From: CBDCLY01 sp965218715
GTDB taxonomy: Bacteria; Bacteroidota; Bacteroidia; Flavobacteriales_E; Vicingaceae
Assembly (NCBI GenBank): GCA_965218715.1
Contig: CBDCLY010000027.1
Span: forward strand, 1-64,000
Direction: 5' to 3'
Length of the DNA: 64,000 nucleotides
Under the pieces are notes generated by a model. That model saw only the letters and a list, made by a program, of their open reading frames with translations. It made no database searches and was not told where the DNA came from. A program made the translations under genes and the position numbers. This document shows, one piece after another, positions 17,280-26,838 of this stretch (positions are counted from its first letter, which is position 1; each line of letters begins with the position of its first letter).

Positions 17280-17816
17280 GTGAAAAAACACATTACCATA
17301 ATATTATCTTGTTTGGTCTTCCTTTTAAGCGGGTTTAAGCTAGAGTCTGGCCTTCAAAAGGTAGACACAAATGCTAAGATTAAGGCTTGCTTTATCTATA
17401 ACTTTACTAAATACATCGAGTGGCCAACCGTGGACCAGTCTGGAGAGTTTTTGATTGGGATTCTTGGTGAAAACGCATCTCTTTACAACCAGTTGGACCA
17501 AATGTCTAAGGTTAAAAAAGTAAACAACCGATCTTTTTCTGTTGCAACCTTTGGGGATTTAAATTCCGTAGAGAAAGTTCACATTTTATACATTCCAGCT
17601 GAAAACACTTCTCTATTGCAGTCAGCTGTAAAGAAGTTCAATAAAAAAAGCACTTTAATAGTTACTGAAAAGCCTGGAATGGCTAGACAAGGGTCTGCCA
17701 TCAACTTTGTAATTGTAGAAAGTCGTCAAAAATTTGAGTTAAATAAAAATACTGTTACTAAACACAACCTTAAGGTTGCCTCTACGCTAGAGCGTTTGGC
17801 AGTGCTTGTTAACTAA
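17280..17816 (+). CDS. YfiR family protein (DUF4154), exported
   Basis: 178 residues from the GTG at 17280, which opens a good signal peptide (KKHITIILSCLVFLLSG); a TTG four codons earlier is possible. The motif KACFIYNFTKYIEWP near residues 35-50 defines the YfiR family, and a beta/alpha domain follows. In Pseudomonas YfiR is a periplasmic repressor of the diguanylate cyclase YfiN. Here no GGDEF gene is adjacent. Instead the stop overlaps the start of a TPR gene (TAATG), followed by a membrane SpoIIE phosphatase, so the periplasmic domain may serve another output. Confidence 0.85.
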   Translation: MKKHITIILSCLVFLLSGFKLESGLQKVDTNAKIKACFIYNFTKYIEWPTVDQSGEFLIGILGENASLYNQLDQMSKVKKVNNRSFSVATFGDLNSVEKVHILYIPAENTSLLQSAVKKFNKKSTLIVTEKPGMARQGSAINFVIVESRQKFELNKNTVTKHNLKVASTLERLAVLVN

Positions 17817-18745
17817 TGAAAAAAATAGTCAACATATTATTATTAGTCCTTTTTTCAACGCTTTGCTTTGGTCAAAACAAGTTGGCTAATGCTCATTATA
17901 GCCTAAAAAATAAGGAGTATGAAAAAGCGAAAGAGCTTATTGATGCAGCATCAATTGACTCTCTTTTTCAAGACGTTCCTGCTACTTGGTATTACAAAGG
18001 TCATATCTATAAAGAACTTTTTAAAGAGAAAGAGGGAGGCCTAATGGAGTCTCCTCTTAGAATTGAGTCAATAGAGGCTTTTAAAAGGTGTTTAGAACTA
18101 GAACCTGAAGGTGTTTATTCTGAGAGCTCTAGAAAGGGCATAAAATATCTTGCTACCACCATTTACAATCAGGCAGCTGCCTCTTTCAATGAAGAATCCT
18201 ACACAACCGCATTGTCTTCGTATGAATTTCATAAAAAGGTAATACTAGAAGTATACCCTGAAACGGACTTCTCTGAAAAAGACATAATGATCAAATTGGG
18301 TCTTGCTTCTATATACAATCGTATGGCAGAAAAAGATAGTGTTAACGGATTAATGCAAATAGCAGAAGCAGAAAAGTTATATAAAGAGGTACTAGCTTTA
18401 GATACCAACAATATCAGTGCTAATTATAATTTGGGAATCATTTATTACAATAGAGGGGTTGAAATAGTAAATAATATGGACTATAGTCTTGATCTAGAGC
18501 AACTAACAATGGTTCAAGATGAAATAATTGTCCTTTTTAGAAAATCTCTTCCTTTCATGAAAAAAGCCTACGACCTTAACCCAACGAGAAAGGAAACCCT
18601 CATTGGTCTGCAAGGAATTTATTTTAGCCTTAATGATATTCCAAAATCAGAGGCCTACAAAAAGGAATTAGAAGGTCTAGAAGGCGAAAACACAGAGGTT
18701 GACCCTCAGCCTGAAGAAGCTCCTGAAGAAACTATTCAAGACTAA
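17816..18745 (+). CDS. Exported TPR-repeat protein
   Basis: 309 residues with a signal peptide (MKKIVNILLLVLFSTLCFGQ). At least four TPR-like helical pairs are visible (AHYSLKNKEYEKAKELI, WYYKGHIYKELF, SIEAFKRCLELEP, AEKLYKEVLALDTNNISANYNLGIIYYNRG). The C-terminus is acidic and proline-rich. Probably a periplasmic protein-interaction scaffold. It overlaps the YfiR stop by one base and precedes the SpoIIE phosphatase by 16 bp, so all three are likely one transcript and one signalling unit. Confidence 0.82.
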   Translation: MKKIVNILLLVLFSTLCFGQNKLANAHYSLKNKEYEKAKELIDAASIDSLFQDVPATWYYKGHIYKELFKEKEGGLMESPLRIESIEAFKRCLELEPEGVYSESSRKGIKYLATTIYNQAAASFNEESYTTALSSYEFHKKVILEVYPETDFSEKDIMIKLGLASIYNRMAEKDSVNGLMQIAEAEKLYKEVLALDTNNISANYNLGIIYYNRGVEIVNNMDYSLDLEQLTMVQDEIIVLFRKSLPFMKKAYDLNPTRKETLIGLQGIYFSLNDIPKSEAYKKELEGLEGENTEVDPQPEEAPEETIQD

Positions 18746-18761
18746 AGTTGTTTGAGCCAAG

Positions 18762-20551
18762 ATGAAGTTTAGACTAACTATCGGTAGAAAAATTGGAACT
18801 GGGTTTGGAATACTTATCCTTTTAACCCTTGTTATCTTTGTTTTCACTTACTATACTTTAACTGACAGTAGGGAGATAAATGATAGAATTAATGCAGTAA
18901 ACACTCCTTCAGTTAAGACATTTGCAGGAGCTAAAGTTTTCTGTTCTCGAAACCAAAGTGTTTTTAGGAACCTGGATTAGTGAGCAAAAAGCACATGAAG
19001 ACAAGGAGAGACTTTTAGATTTCAGAAAATCAGATTATCCGGCATTAAAATCATCAATTTCCGAATTATCGAATCACTGGGAGCCTGTTCAAAAAGACAC
19101 CCTGTTTAAATTGTTTGAGGTCATCGATTTATTGTTTGAAACCCAAAACAATGATGTTATTTACTCCCTACAGGGTTTTGATGACTATCAAGATGCCTTT
19201 GCTGTTTTGTATGCTCGTACTAGTGTTGAGGAAGGTGGAGAAATTTATATACTTACCAAGCAAATTATTGCCGGGTTAAACCACCTGATTGCTCTTCAAA
19301 AAGAAAATGCAAAAGAATACAATGAGGACATGTTTGCCTCATTCGATTCGCTTCAATTCTTAACAAGAAATCTTGGTATTGCTTTAATTATCATAGGTAT
19401 TCTTATTGCTTGGTATACTACAAGAACAATTGTAAGTCCAATTAAAAAATTAAAAGCCATTGCTGTTAAACTAGGTCGAGGTGTTTTTCCAAAAGGAAGA
19501 ATGAGAGAGGGCCAAGATGAAATAGGCGAAATGACCGCTGCAATGAACAATGTTGTGGATGGTTTTAAAGCGAACTAAAGATTTTGCAAAAGCAGTTGGT
19601 TCTGGAAACTTTAATACTGAATACAAACCATTGAGCAGCAAAGATACGCTTGGTAATGCCCTTTTAAAAATGAGGGATGATTTAGCGGAAAATGAACGTT
19701 TCTTAGAGGAAAAAGTTAGGCAAAGGACTGCTGAAGTTGTTAAACAAAAAGAGGAGCTTGAAAAGCAAAGGCTACAAATTGAGGAATATTTTGTTCAAGT
19801 AACAGACAGCATTAAGTATGCTCAAAAAATTCAAGAGGCAATTTTACCTCCTGACCATTATGTAAAAAGAATGCTCCCAGACTCTTTTATTTTGTATCGT
19901 CCAAAAGATATTGTTAGTGGCGATTTCTATTGGTTGGGAGAAGCAGATAACAAAGTGTTCTTTGCTGCTGTTGATTGCACTGGCCACGGTGTGCCAGGTG
20001 CTTTTATGTCAATTGTAGGCTACAATCAACTAAAGCAAGCCATTATTACAACTAAGGGCAGTAATCCTGCAGAAATACTCGATCATTTAAACAGAGGAGT
20101 TTCTGAAACCTTACACCAAAAAGACGCTAATTCTACTAATAAGGATGGTATGGACATTGCCATTTGCTCTATCAATTATTCTAATCTAGAGTTAGAATAC
20201 GCAGGGGCCTTTAACCCTCTTTATTTGCTAAGAAACGAAGAGATTATCCAAGTTAAAGGGAATAAGTTTCCTATCGGTTCATTTGTAGATGAAGAGCCCT
20301 CCAATTTTACAAACAACAAAATTCAGTTGGAGAAAGGTGATCAGGTGTATGTATTTTCTGATGGATTTCCAGACCAATTTGGTGGACCAAGGGGGAAGAA
20401 ATTCATGTACAAAAGATTCAGGGAGCTATTGGCTGCAAATGGCAATTTAGACATGGCGGCGCAAAAAGAGGAGCTTAAAAAGTCTCTTTTTGACTGGATG
20501 AAAGACGAAGAACAAGTTGATGACATCCTTGTCATCGGAGTTCGTGTATAG
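18762..20551 (+). CDS. Membrane SpoIIE-family PP2C phosphatase with four-helix sensor and HAMP; frame interrupted twice
   Basis: As given the gene is in three overlapping pieces (18762-18980, 18922-19578, 19550-20551). Dropping one T from TTT at 18921-18923 and one T from TTTT at 19563-19566 gives a continuous 595-residue protein. TM1 (about 13-32) and TM2 (about 205-222) bracket a four-helix-bundle sensor (VKTLQELKFSVLETKVFLGTW). Next come a HAMP-like region (TIVSPIKKLKAIAVKLGRG, then DEIGEM), a coiled coil (EKVRQRTAEVVKQKEELEKQ) and the SpoIIE core (RPKDIVSGDFYW, DCTGHGVPGAFMS, VYVFSDGFPDQFGG, VDDILVIGVRV). Last gene of the YfiR-TPR operon. The conserved helix across the first break argues that the breaks are not natural. 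Confidence 0.87.
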
Positions 20552-20586
20552 TCAAGCATATATAAACCAACCAAACCCATAAAACA

Positions 20587-21312
20587 ATGTTAACTAACAT
20601 AAGGCCTAATAACGTCCTATTCTTAGATATAGAAACTGTTCCCGTTTCGCCCAATTATGAATCATTAAGTGATTCTTGGAAAGCTCTTTGGGATAAAAAA
20701 GCCATTCGAATTGGAGAAGAAAAAGAAAGTCCCTCTGATTGCTACAACCGTGCTGGTATTTATGCTGAATTTGGCAAAGTAGTCTGTATTTCAATAGGAA
20801 TTTACCGCGACTTTGGCACATCTAGAATTTTTAAATTAAAGTCCTTTGCTTGTGACGATGAGGCCGTGTTATTGAAGGACTTTTGTCTTCTTTTAGAATC
20901 ACACTTTAATCAAGATCATCATTTGCTCTGTGCTCACAATGGTAGAGAATTTGATTTCCCGTATTTAGCAAGACGGATACTTGTAAATAAGCTTAGCCTT
21001 CCAAGTCTTCTTGACATTGCGGGTAGAAAGCCCTGGGAAATTCAACATCTAGACACTTTACAGTTATGGAAGTTTGGAGACTATAAGCACTATACTTCTC
21101 TGGATTTGCTGTCCCAGCTTTTTGAAATAAAATCTCCTAAAGGCGATTTAGATGGGAGCAAAATTTATAAGGCATATTGGGAAGAAAAAAGTTTATCCAA
21201 AATTCAAGCATATTGCGAACAAGATGTTACTGCTGTTTGCCAACTTTTTTTAGCTTATAAAGGCATACCTTTATTAAATCCATCAGAAATTAAATTCAGT
21301 TCTGAAAGTTGA
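20587..21312 (+). CDS. DnaQ-like 3'-5' exonuclease (PolB-type, DEDDy)
   Basis: 241 residues with exonuclease motifs in order: FLDIETVP (Exo I, about 12-19), CAHNGREFDFPYLARR (Exo II), and YCEQDVTAV (Exo III, YxxxD form). This matches the 'predicted 3'-5' exonuclease related to PolB' family common in Bacteroidota, with no polymerase domain attached. It would process nucleic-acid 3' ends in the cytosol; the substrate is not known. The stop overlaps the start of the ABC gene, so the two are co-translated, though no functional tie is evident. Confidence 0.85.
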   Translation: MLTNIRPNNVLFLDIETVPVSPNYESLSDSWKALWDKKAIRIGEEKESPSDCYNRAGIYAEFGKVVCISIGIYRDFGTSRIFKLKSFACDDEAVLLKDFCLLLESHFNQDHHLLCAHNGREFDFPYLARRILVNKLSLPSLLDIAGRKPWEIQHLDTLQLWKFGDYKHYTSLDLLSQLFEIKSPKGDLDGSKIYKAYWEEKSLSKIQAYCEQDVTAVCQLFLAYKGIPLLNPSEIKFSSES

Positions 21313-23009
21313 AAGAAGAGTTAATAAAAATAGACGAACTAAGCATTGATTTTGGCAATGGCAATCTTGCATTAAACAAATTTTCCTTATCGTTAAATAA
21401 GGGAGAAGTGCTTGGCATTGTTGGAGAGTCTGGTTCTGGCAAATCCTTAACTTCTCTTGCAATAATGGGTTTGTTAAGCCCAAAAGCAAATGTAGTTTCG
21501 GGATCTATACAGTTTTTTTGCAATCATTCTTCAATTGAATTATTAAATACCTCCTCAAAAGATTATCAATCAATAAGGGGTAAGAAAATAGCCATGATTT
21601 TTCAAGAACCTATGACCTCCTTAAACCCTGTTATTAGGTGTGGGGAGCAGGTTGCCGAGGCACTAAGGATACACTTTAATTTGTCGAAAAAAGAGGCGAA
21701 ACAAAAAACAATCGCATGGTTTGAAGAGGTTTTGTTGCCTCGGCCACAGAACATTTATGATTCCTACCCCCATCAACTTTCTGGTGGCCAAAAACAACGA
21801 GTAATGATTGCAATGGCAATGGCTTGCGAGCCAGAGGTATTGATAGCAGATGAACCAACAACCGCACTTGATGTTACTGTTCAAAAAAACATTTTGAACC
21901 TGATAAAAAAGTTACAATTAAAACACAAGATGAGTGTAATTTTTATTAGTCATGATCTTGGGGTTGTAGCAGATATTTCAGACAGAATAGTTGTAATGTA
22001 TAAAGGTGAAAAAATTGAGGAAGGCGAAAGTTCCTCTATTTTTTCTAATCCCAAGATGCCATATACTAAAGGCTTATTGGCCTGTCGCCCACCATTGAAT
22101 CATCGATACAAAAGACTGCCAACAGTTTTAGATTTTTTAAATAACGATCATGCAGACATAGATTTAAGCCCTATAAGTGATGAGATCCATCGTATAAAAG
22201 TTGAGGAGATAGTATCAGGGCCAGTTCTTCTGGAAGTAAGGGACTTGAAAACCCATTACCCAATTAAGAGCGGTTTATTCAAAAAAACTGTTGATTATGT
22301 TAGGGCAGTTGATGGGGTAAGTTTTTCCGTTCAAAAGGGTGAAACTCTTGGTTTAGTTGGCGAATCTGGTTGTGGAAAAACGAGCCTTGGAAGAACCATT
22401 TTACAATTGGTGAAGGCTTCTAGCGGAAAAGTACTTTACAATGGCCTTAACCTTTGTGAACTGTCTGATGCGAAGCTGCGTGAATTGAGAAAAGATATTC
22501 AAATTATTTTTCAAGACCCCTACTCCTCCCTTAACCCAAGAATCTGCATAGGTGAAGCCATTATTGAACCAATGAGGGTTCATAACCTCAACGAAAATGA
22601 GGAAAAAAGAAAAAAGAAAGCAATTGAACTACTTGAGAAAGTGGGTTTAGAGAAAATGCATTTTGATCGATTTCCACATGAGTTCTCGGGCGGACAAAGA
22701 CAAAGGGTTTGCATTGCTAGAGCTTTATCGGTTTCCCCTAGATTTATCATTTGCGACGAGTCGGTTTCAGCCTTAGATGTTTCTGTTCAAGCTCAGGTCT
22801 TGAATTTGCTGAATGACTTAAAAAAAGAATATCATTTTACCTACATCTTTATTTCCCACGATTTATCTGTTGTTAAGTATATGTCGGATCGAATGGCCGT
22901 TATGAAAGATGGAAAGATTTTAGAATTTGGCGTAGCAGATGATATTTATGCTAAGCCAGAACACGAATACACCAAACAATTAATTGGTGCAATTCCTAAA
23001 CTAGTTTAG
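21309..23009 (+). CDS. Tandem ATPase subunit of peptide/nickel-type ABC transporter (DppDF-like fusion)
   Basis: 566 residues with two complete ABC ATPase domains in one chain. Domain 1 has Walker A GESGSGKS, signature LSGGQKQR, Walker B VLIADEPTTALD. Domain 2 has GESGCGKT, FSGGQRQR, FIICDESVSALDVS (Glu to Ser just after the Walker B acid). Each domain ends with the oligopeptide-transporter C-terminal motif (MPYTKGLL, HEYTKQLIGAIP). The start is TTG at 21309 overlapping the previous stop (TTGA). It would energise oligopeptide uptake or export; the permease and binding-protein genes are not in this window. Confidence 0.92.
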   Translation: MKEELIKIDELSIDFGNGNLALNKFSLSLNKGEVLGIVGESGSGKSLTSLAIMGLLSPKANVVSGSIQFFCNHSSIELLNTSSKDYQSIRGKKIAMIFQEPMTSLNPVIRCGEQVAEALRIHFNLSKKEAKQKTIAWFEEVLLPRPQNIYDSYPHQLSGGQKQRVMIAMAMACEPEVLIADEPTTALDVTVQKNILNLIKKLQLKHKMSVIFISHDLGVVADISDRIVVMYKGEKIEEGESSSIFSNPKMPYTKGLLACRPPLNHRYKRLPTVLDFLNNDHADIDLSPISDEIHRIKVEEIVSGPVLLEVRDLKTHYPIKSGLFKKTVDYVRAVDGVSFSVQKGETLGLVGESGCGKTSLGRTILQLVKASSGKVLYNGLNLCELSDAKLRELRKDIQIIFQDPYSSLNPRICIGEAIIEPMRVHNLNENEEKRKKKAIELLEKVGLEKMHFDRFPHEFSGGQRQRVCIARALSVSPRFIICDESVSALDVSVQAQVLNLLNDLKKEYHFTYIFISHDLSVVKYMSDRMAVMKDGKILEFGVADDIYAKPEHEYTKQLIGAIPKLV

Positions 23010-23035
23010 ATCGAATCAAGGTCAATAAAACTAAA

Positions 23036-24337
23036 CTATTTAGAAGCTATCCCAGACTTGTATGTGCTTATGGCACGCTCCCTAGCAAATTTATGCTCTA
23101 CTATTTCTTGGAAAAACCCTTCTCTTTTATCTTTTTCAAGCCAAAAATTTACATACTTTCTATCAGGGTCAAACTTTTCTAATTGAGTGTGGGGATTAAA
23201 TACTCTAAAATATGGGGAGGCGTCTACACCTGTTCCCGCACACCATTGCCAATTCCCATTGTTTGAAGATAATTCATAATCAATAAGTTTTTCAGCAAAA
23301 TAGGCCTCCCCCCATTTCCAATCAATTAATAAGTGCTTGCATAAAAAGCTAGCACAAACCATTCGAACTCTATTGTGCATAAACCCAGTTGAGTTTAACT
23401 CAATCATTCCTGCATCAACAATTGGGTAACCTGTTTCTCCTCTTTTCCATTTACCGAACTCATCTTCATTGTTTCTCCAATTGATTCCATTAAACTTTTT
23501 ACTAAAATTCTCTTTTACAACACGAGGAAAGAAAAACAAGATGGACATAAAAAATTCTCGCCATATTAATTCTTTTAAAAAAACCTCATTAATTTCTCTA
23601 GCCTCTACAACCAACTGTCGTATACTAATTGTTCCAAACCTAAGGTGAACACTAAGTTTTGTAGTTCCTTTTAATGCAGGGTAGTTCCGGTGCTTCTCAT
23701 AGCTCAAAATTGCTTCCTTGTTTACATCATAAGTGGGAATTGTACTGATTTCAGATGAAAATCCAATTTCCTTCAATTTCATTACACTCCTAGGCTTCAA
23801 TTGCAAATAATTCAACCGGCTCTCTGAGTGGTAGCTCTTTATATCAATCTCACTCAATTTCTTAAGCCACTTTTTGCTGTACGGGGTGTACACCAAATAT
23901 GGGCTTTGGTTGTCTTTTACAATTTCGTGCGGAGAAAAAACAACTTGGTCTTTAAAAGAATAAAAGTTTATCCCTTGGGCTTTAAGGTCTTCTTTAACTT
24001 TATTGTCTCTTGAAATAGCAAACGGCTCATAATCTTCGTTACAAAATACAGCCTTGGCCTCGTATTCTTCGCAAATATCTTGAATGCATGTGCTCGATTG
24101 CCCATGGCGAACCATTAAAGCAGAACCATGTTCATGAAGCTTGTGATTAAGCTTGTTTATTTCTTGATGAATGAACTTAATTCTAAGATCCTTGGGGTCT
24201 TGCAAGTCCTCTAAAATTGACTTCTCAAAAATAAATATTGGCAAAACCGGTAAACCCGAATCAAGGGCTTGAAACAATCCATGATTGTCTTGGATTCTTA
24301 AATCTCTTCTAAACCAAAAAACAACACATCCTTTCAT
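23036..24337 (-). CDS. phrB: Deoxyribodipyrimidine photolyase (class I)
   Basis: 433 residues, usual for a class I photolyase/cryptochrome. An N-terminal antenna domain starts VVFWFRRDLRIQDN. The C-terminal FAD domain has WREFF, KWKRGETGYPIVDAGM (the GxTGxPxVDA motif), NRVRM, the LIDYELSSNNGNWQWCAG stretch with the electron-transfer Trp residues, and SPYFRVFNP. It repairs UV-induced pyrimidine dimers using light and FADH-. The gene follows the ECF sigma factor by a single base on the same strand and converges with the ABC gene. A cryptochrome role without repair cannot be excluded. Confidence 0.93.
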   Translation of the reverse strand: MKGCVVFWFRRDLRIQDNHGLFQALDSGLPVLPIFIFEKSILEDLQDPKDLRIKFIHQEINKLNHKLHEHGSALMVRHGQSSTCIQDICEEYEAKAVFCNEDYEPFAISRDNKVKEDLKAQGINFYSFKDQVVFSPHEIVKDNQSPYLVYTPYSKKWLKKLSEIDIKSYHSESRLNYLQLKPRSVMKLKEIGFSSEISTIPTYDVNKEAILSYEKHRNYPALKGTTKLSVHLRFGTISIRQLVVEAREINEVFLKELIWREFFMSILFFFPRVVKENFSKKFNGINWRNNEDEFGKWKRGETGYPIVDAGMIELNSTGFMHNRVRMVCASFLCKHLLIDWKWGEAYFAEKLIDYELSSNNGNWQWCAGTGVDASPYFRVFNPHTQLEKFDPDRKYVNFWLEKDKREGFFQEIVEHKFARERAISTYKSGIASK

Positions 24338-24338
24338 T

Positions 24339-24845
24339 TTAATTCACATAATCTTGTAATTCCTCACCAAGCTTTTGTCTTGCAATAAAGATTCTACTTT
24401 TTATGGTGCCAATAGGCAAATCTAATTCTTTGGCTATTTCCTTGTACTTGTACCCTTCTTGATGCATATTAAACGGAACCCTAAGCTCTTCCCCTAATTT
24501 TGATAATGCAACTAATATTTCTTTGTGATTATACACTGAATCTGGAGCAATTGCTAATGCGGCTTTTGACCTCTTTCCATATGCCGCATCTTCCCCTCTT
24601 ACCATTAGCTTGTTTTTTCTTGCGTTTCTTCTATAATTGTTGATGAAAGTATTTTTCATAATTGTATAAAGCCACGATTTAAGGTTCGTTTGTTCTTCAA
24701 ACTTGTCTTTATATTTTAATGCCTTCAAAAATGTTTCCTGAAGTAAATCCTCGGCATCTTCAATGTCTGAGGTTAACTTAATTGCAAAATACTTTAGAGG
24801 GTTTTCTAAAGAAATTAACTTTCTATCAAATTCAATTGCTGTCAT
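24339..24845 (-). CDS. ECF-type RNA polymerase sigma factor
   Basis: 168 residues. Region 2 shows the DAEDLLQETFLKALKYKDKF helix and LKSWLYTIMKNTFINNYRR. Region 4 shows the helix-turn-helix YKYKEIAKELDLPIGTIKSRIFIARQKL. Both are typical of the short ECF sigma factors widespread in Flavobacteriia. No anti-sigma gene is beside it. It lies one base upstream of the photolyase gene in the same direction, so the two are probably co-transcribed from the promoter candidate about 30 bp upstream; a link to light or oxidative stress is inference. Confidence 0.9.
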   Translation of the reverse strand: MTAIEFDRKLISLENPLKYFAIKLTSDIEDAEDLLQETFLKALKYKDKFEEQTNLKSWLYTIMKNTFINNYRRNARKNKLMVRGEDAAYGKRSKAALAIAPDSVYNHKEILVALSKLGEELRVPFNMHQEGYKYKEIAKELDLPIGTIKSRIFIARQKLGEELQDYVN

Positions 24846-24875
24846 TTTGTTTAACTATTTGGCCGCAAACCTAAA

Positions 24876-24907
24876 CAAAATTATTGTTTTTTGCCATTTT
24901 GTTTAAA
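24876..24907 (-). promoter_or_regulatory. Candidate promoter of the sigma factor-photolyase operon
   Basis: On the minus strand TAATTTTG (24876-24883) matches TAnnTTTG, and TTTA about 20 bases upstream is a weak -33 element. The sigma factor start codon is about 31 bp downstream. Confidence 0.4.
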
Positions 24908-25024
24908 TGTTTTTTGAAAACGCTACACAATTGCTTCGTGTTTATTTAATGAGAGAGCAATCATTCTTTTTCCTTTGGTTTAATTATTAATTCTTTCGAA
25001 TAGCATATTGCTAACTATATTTAC

Positions 25025-26836
25025 ATGGTGAGCTTCTCATTAGAAATACTTGATCAGGTAAAAAACATTCCTAAAAAACCAGGAGTATATCAGTTTTATT
25101 CTGAATCAGGTTCCTTGCTTTACATTGGCAAAGCCAAAATTCTTAAAAACAGGGTTTCTTCCTATTTTAATAGAGACAATAACAAGCCCGGTAGAACTCG
25201 ATTGATGGTTAAAAAAATACGCTCAATCAAATTTATCATAACCGAAACAGAACTAGACGCACTATTACTTGAAAATAATCTCATAAAAAAAAATCAACCT
25301 AGGTACAACGTAATGCTAAAGGATGACAAAACATATCCTTGGTTGTGTATTAAAAAAGAAGCGTTTCCTAGAGTTTTTTCAACAAGAAAAAAAATAAATG
25401 ATGGCTCGGAATATTATGGGCCATATGCTTCTGCATTTATGTTAAATACCCTTTTAGAGTTAATCAGAAAAAACTACTTACTACGGAGTTGTTCTTATGT
25501 TTTGAGTGATGAAAACATTCAAAAGAAAAAATTTAAAGTCTGCCTTGAGCATCATATTGGAAATTGTTTGGGGCCATGTGAAGGTTTAGAAAAAAAGGCA
25601 AGCTATGATCAAAAGATTGAAGAGATTCGCTCATTGATTAATGGTGATATCAAGCAAGTAAAGCGCCAAGTTAGTAAAGACATGAAGTCTGCCTCCGATA
25701 ATCTTGATTATGAACTTGCTCATGAGTTAAAAGGAAAGCTGCTCGCTTTAGACCGCTTTCAAGCAAAATCAAGTGTCGTAAGTTCCTCAACAAACAAAGC
25801 TGATGTTTTTTCCTTTATTGATGATCAGGGCCTTAGTTATGTTAATTATTTATCAATTAACCAAGGCGCTGTTGTTCAAAGCTTCACGCTTAGTCTTAAG
25901 CATAAGATAGAGGAAAGTAGGGAGGATTTGTTAGAGATGGCTATAATAGAATTAAGAGAAAAGTACCAGAGCGAGAGCAATCTTATTATTCTTCCATTTA
26001 AAATAAACGTTAGGTTGCCAAATGTTAAAATGCTAGTACCACAAAGGGGAGAAAAGAAAAAACTATTGGAGCTTTCTCATAAAAATGCTAAATATTTCAT
26101 GCTGGATCAAAGACGTCAAATTGCTCAAGTAGACCCAGAACGACATAGCAAAAGAATATTGGGAACCATTCAAAAAGACCTTCGCTTAAATGATCTACCT
26201 GTTCATATTGAATGCTTCGATAACTCAAATATACAAGGTTCAAATCCAGTTGCTGCCTGTGTTGTTTTTAAAAACGCAAAGCCCATGAAATCAGAGTATA
26301 GGCATTTTAACATCAAAACTGTAACAGGACCCGATGATTTTGCATCAATGGAGGAAGCAGTTTATAGGCGCTATAGCAGGCTTTTAAATGAGAAAAAAGA
26401 CTTACCTCAACTAATTGTAATAGATGGAGGAAAGGGACAATTAAGTGCGGCACTTAAGAGTTTAGATCGCCTAAAATTAAGAGGAGTCATTGCCATCATA
26501 GGAATTGCTAAACGACTTGAAGAAATTTTCTTCCCCGGTGATCAGTACCCTTTGTTTTTAGATAAAAGCTCAGAAACGTTGAAGGTAATTCAACATTTAA
26601 GAAATGAGGCCCATCGTTTTGGTATCAACCACCACAGAAACAGGCGGTCAAAAAGTGGACTGGTTTCGGAATTAGATGGTATAGCAGGGATAGGTCCTAA
26701 ATCAAAGGAAAAATTATTTCTTTCATTTAAGACGATTGGTTTGATAAAGTCGGCCACTTTAAAAGAACTTAAAGCCGTCCTTAATGAATCGCAGGCTAAA
26801 TCCGTTTATAATCATTTTAAAAAGAATCCCGCTTAA
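25025..26836 (+). CDS. uvrC: Excinuclease ABC subunit C
   Basis: 603 residues, normal UvrC length. The GIY-YIG nuclease domain is at the N-terminus (KKPGVYQFYSESGSLLYIGKAK, with the Arg in KNRVSSYF). A UVR-like helical pair (YELAHELKGKLLALDRF, about 225-245) follows, then the RNase H-like second nuclease (IECFDNSNIQGSNPVAACVVF; LIVIDGGKGQL) and a C-terminal helix-hairpin-helix (DGIAGIGPKSKEKLF). It makes the dual incisions in nucleotide excision repair with UvrAB. The gene stands alone, about 180 bp from the divergent sigma factor and photolyase operon, which is also UV-related. Confidence 0.97.
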   Translation: MVSFSLEILDQVKNIPKKPGVYQFYSESGSLLYIGKAKILKNRVSSYFNRDNNKPGRTRLMVKKIRSIKFIITETELDALLLENNLIKKNQPRYNVMLKDDKTYPWLCIKKEAFPRVFSTRKKINDGSEYYGPYASAFMLNTLLELIRKNYLLRSCSYVLSDENIQKKKFKVCLEHHIGNCLGPCEGLEKKASYDQKIEEIRSLINGDIKQVKRQVSKDMKSASDNLDYELAHELKGKLLALDRFQAKSSVVSSSTNKADVFSFIDDQGLSYVNYLSINQGAVVQSFTLSLKHKIEESREDLLEMAIIELREKYQSESNLIILPFKINVRLPNVKMLVPQRGEKKKLLELSHKNAKYFMLDQRRQIAQVDPERHSKRILGTIQKDLRLNDLPVHIECFDNSNIQGSNPVAACVVFKNAKPMKSEYRHFNIKTVTGPDDFASMEEAVYRRYSRLLNEKKDLPQLIVIDGGKGQLSAALKSLDRLKLRGVIAIIGIAKRLEEIFFPGDQYPLFLDKSSETLKVIQHLRNEAHRFGINHHRNRRSKSGLVSELDGIAGIGPKSKEKLFLSFKTIGLIKSATLKELKAVLNESQAKSVYNHFKKNPA

Positions 26837-26838
26837 CT

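Noticed and set aside
18921..19566. Stop-codon-proximal recoding as in Euplotes
   Set aside because: Family conservation (for example the LQELKFSVLETK helix) requires the shift at the homopolymer, about 20 codons before the stop, not at the stop itself.
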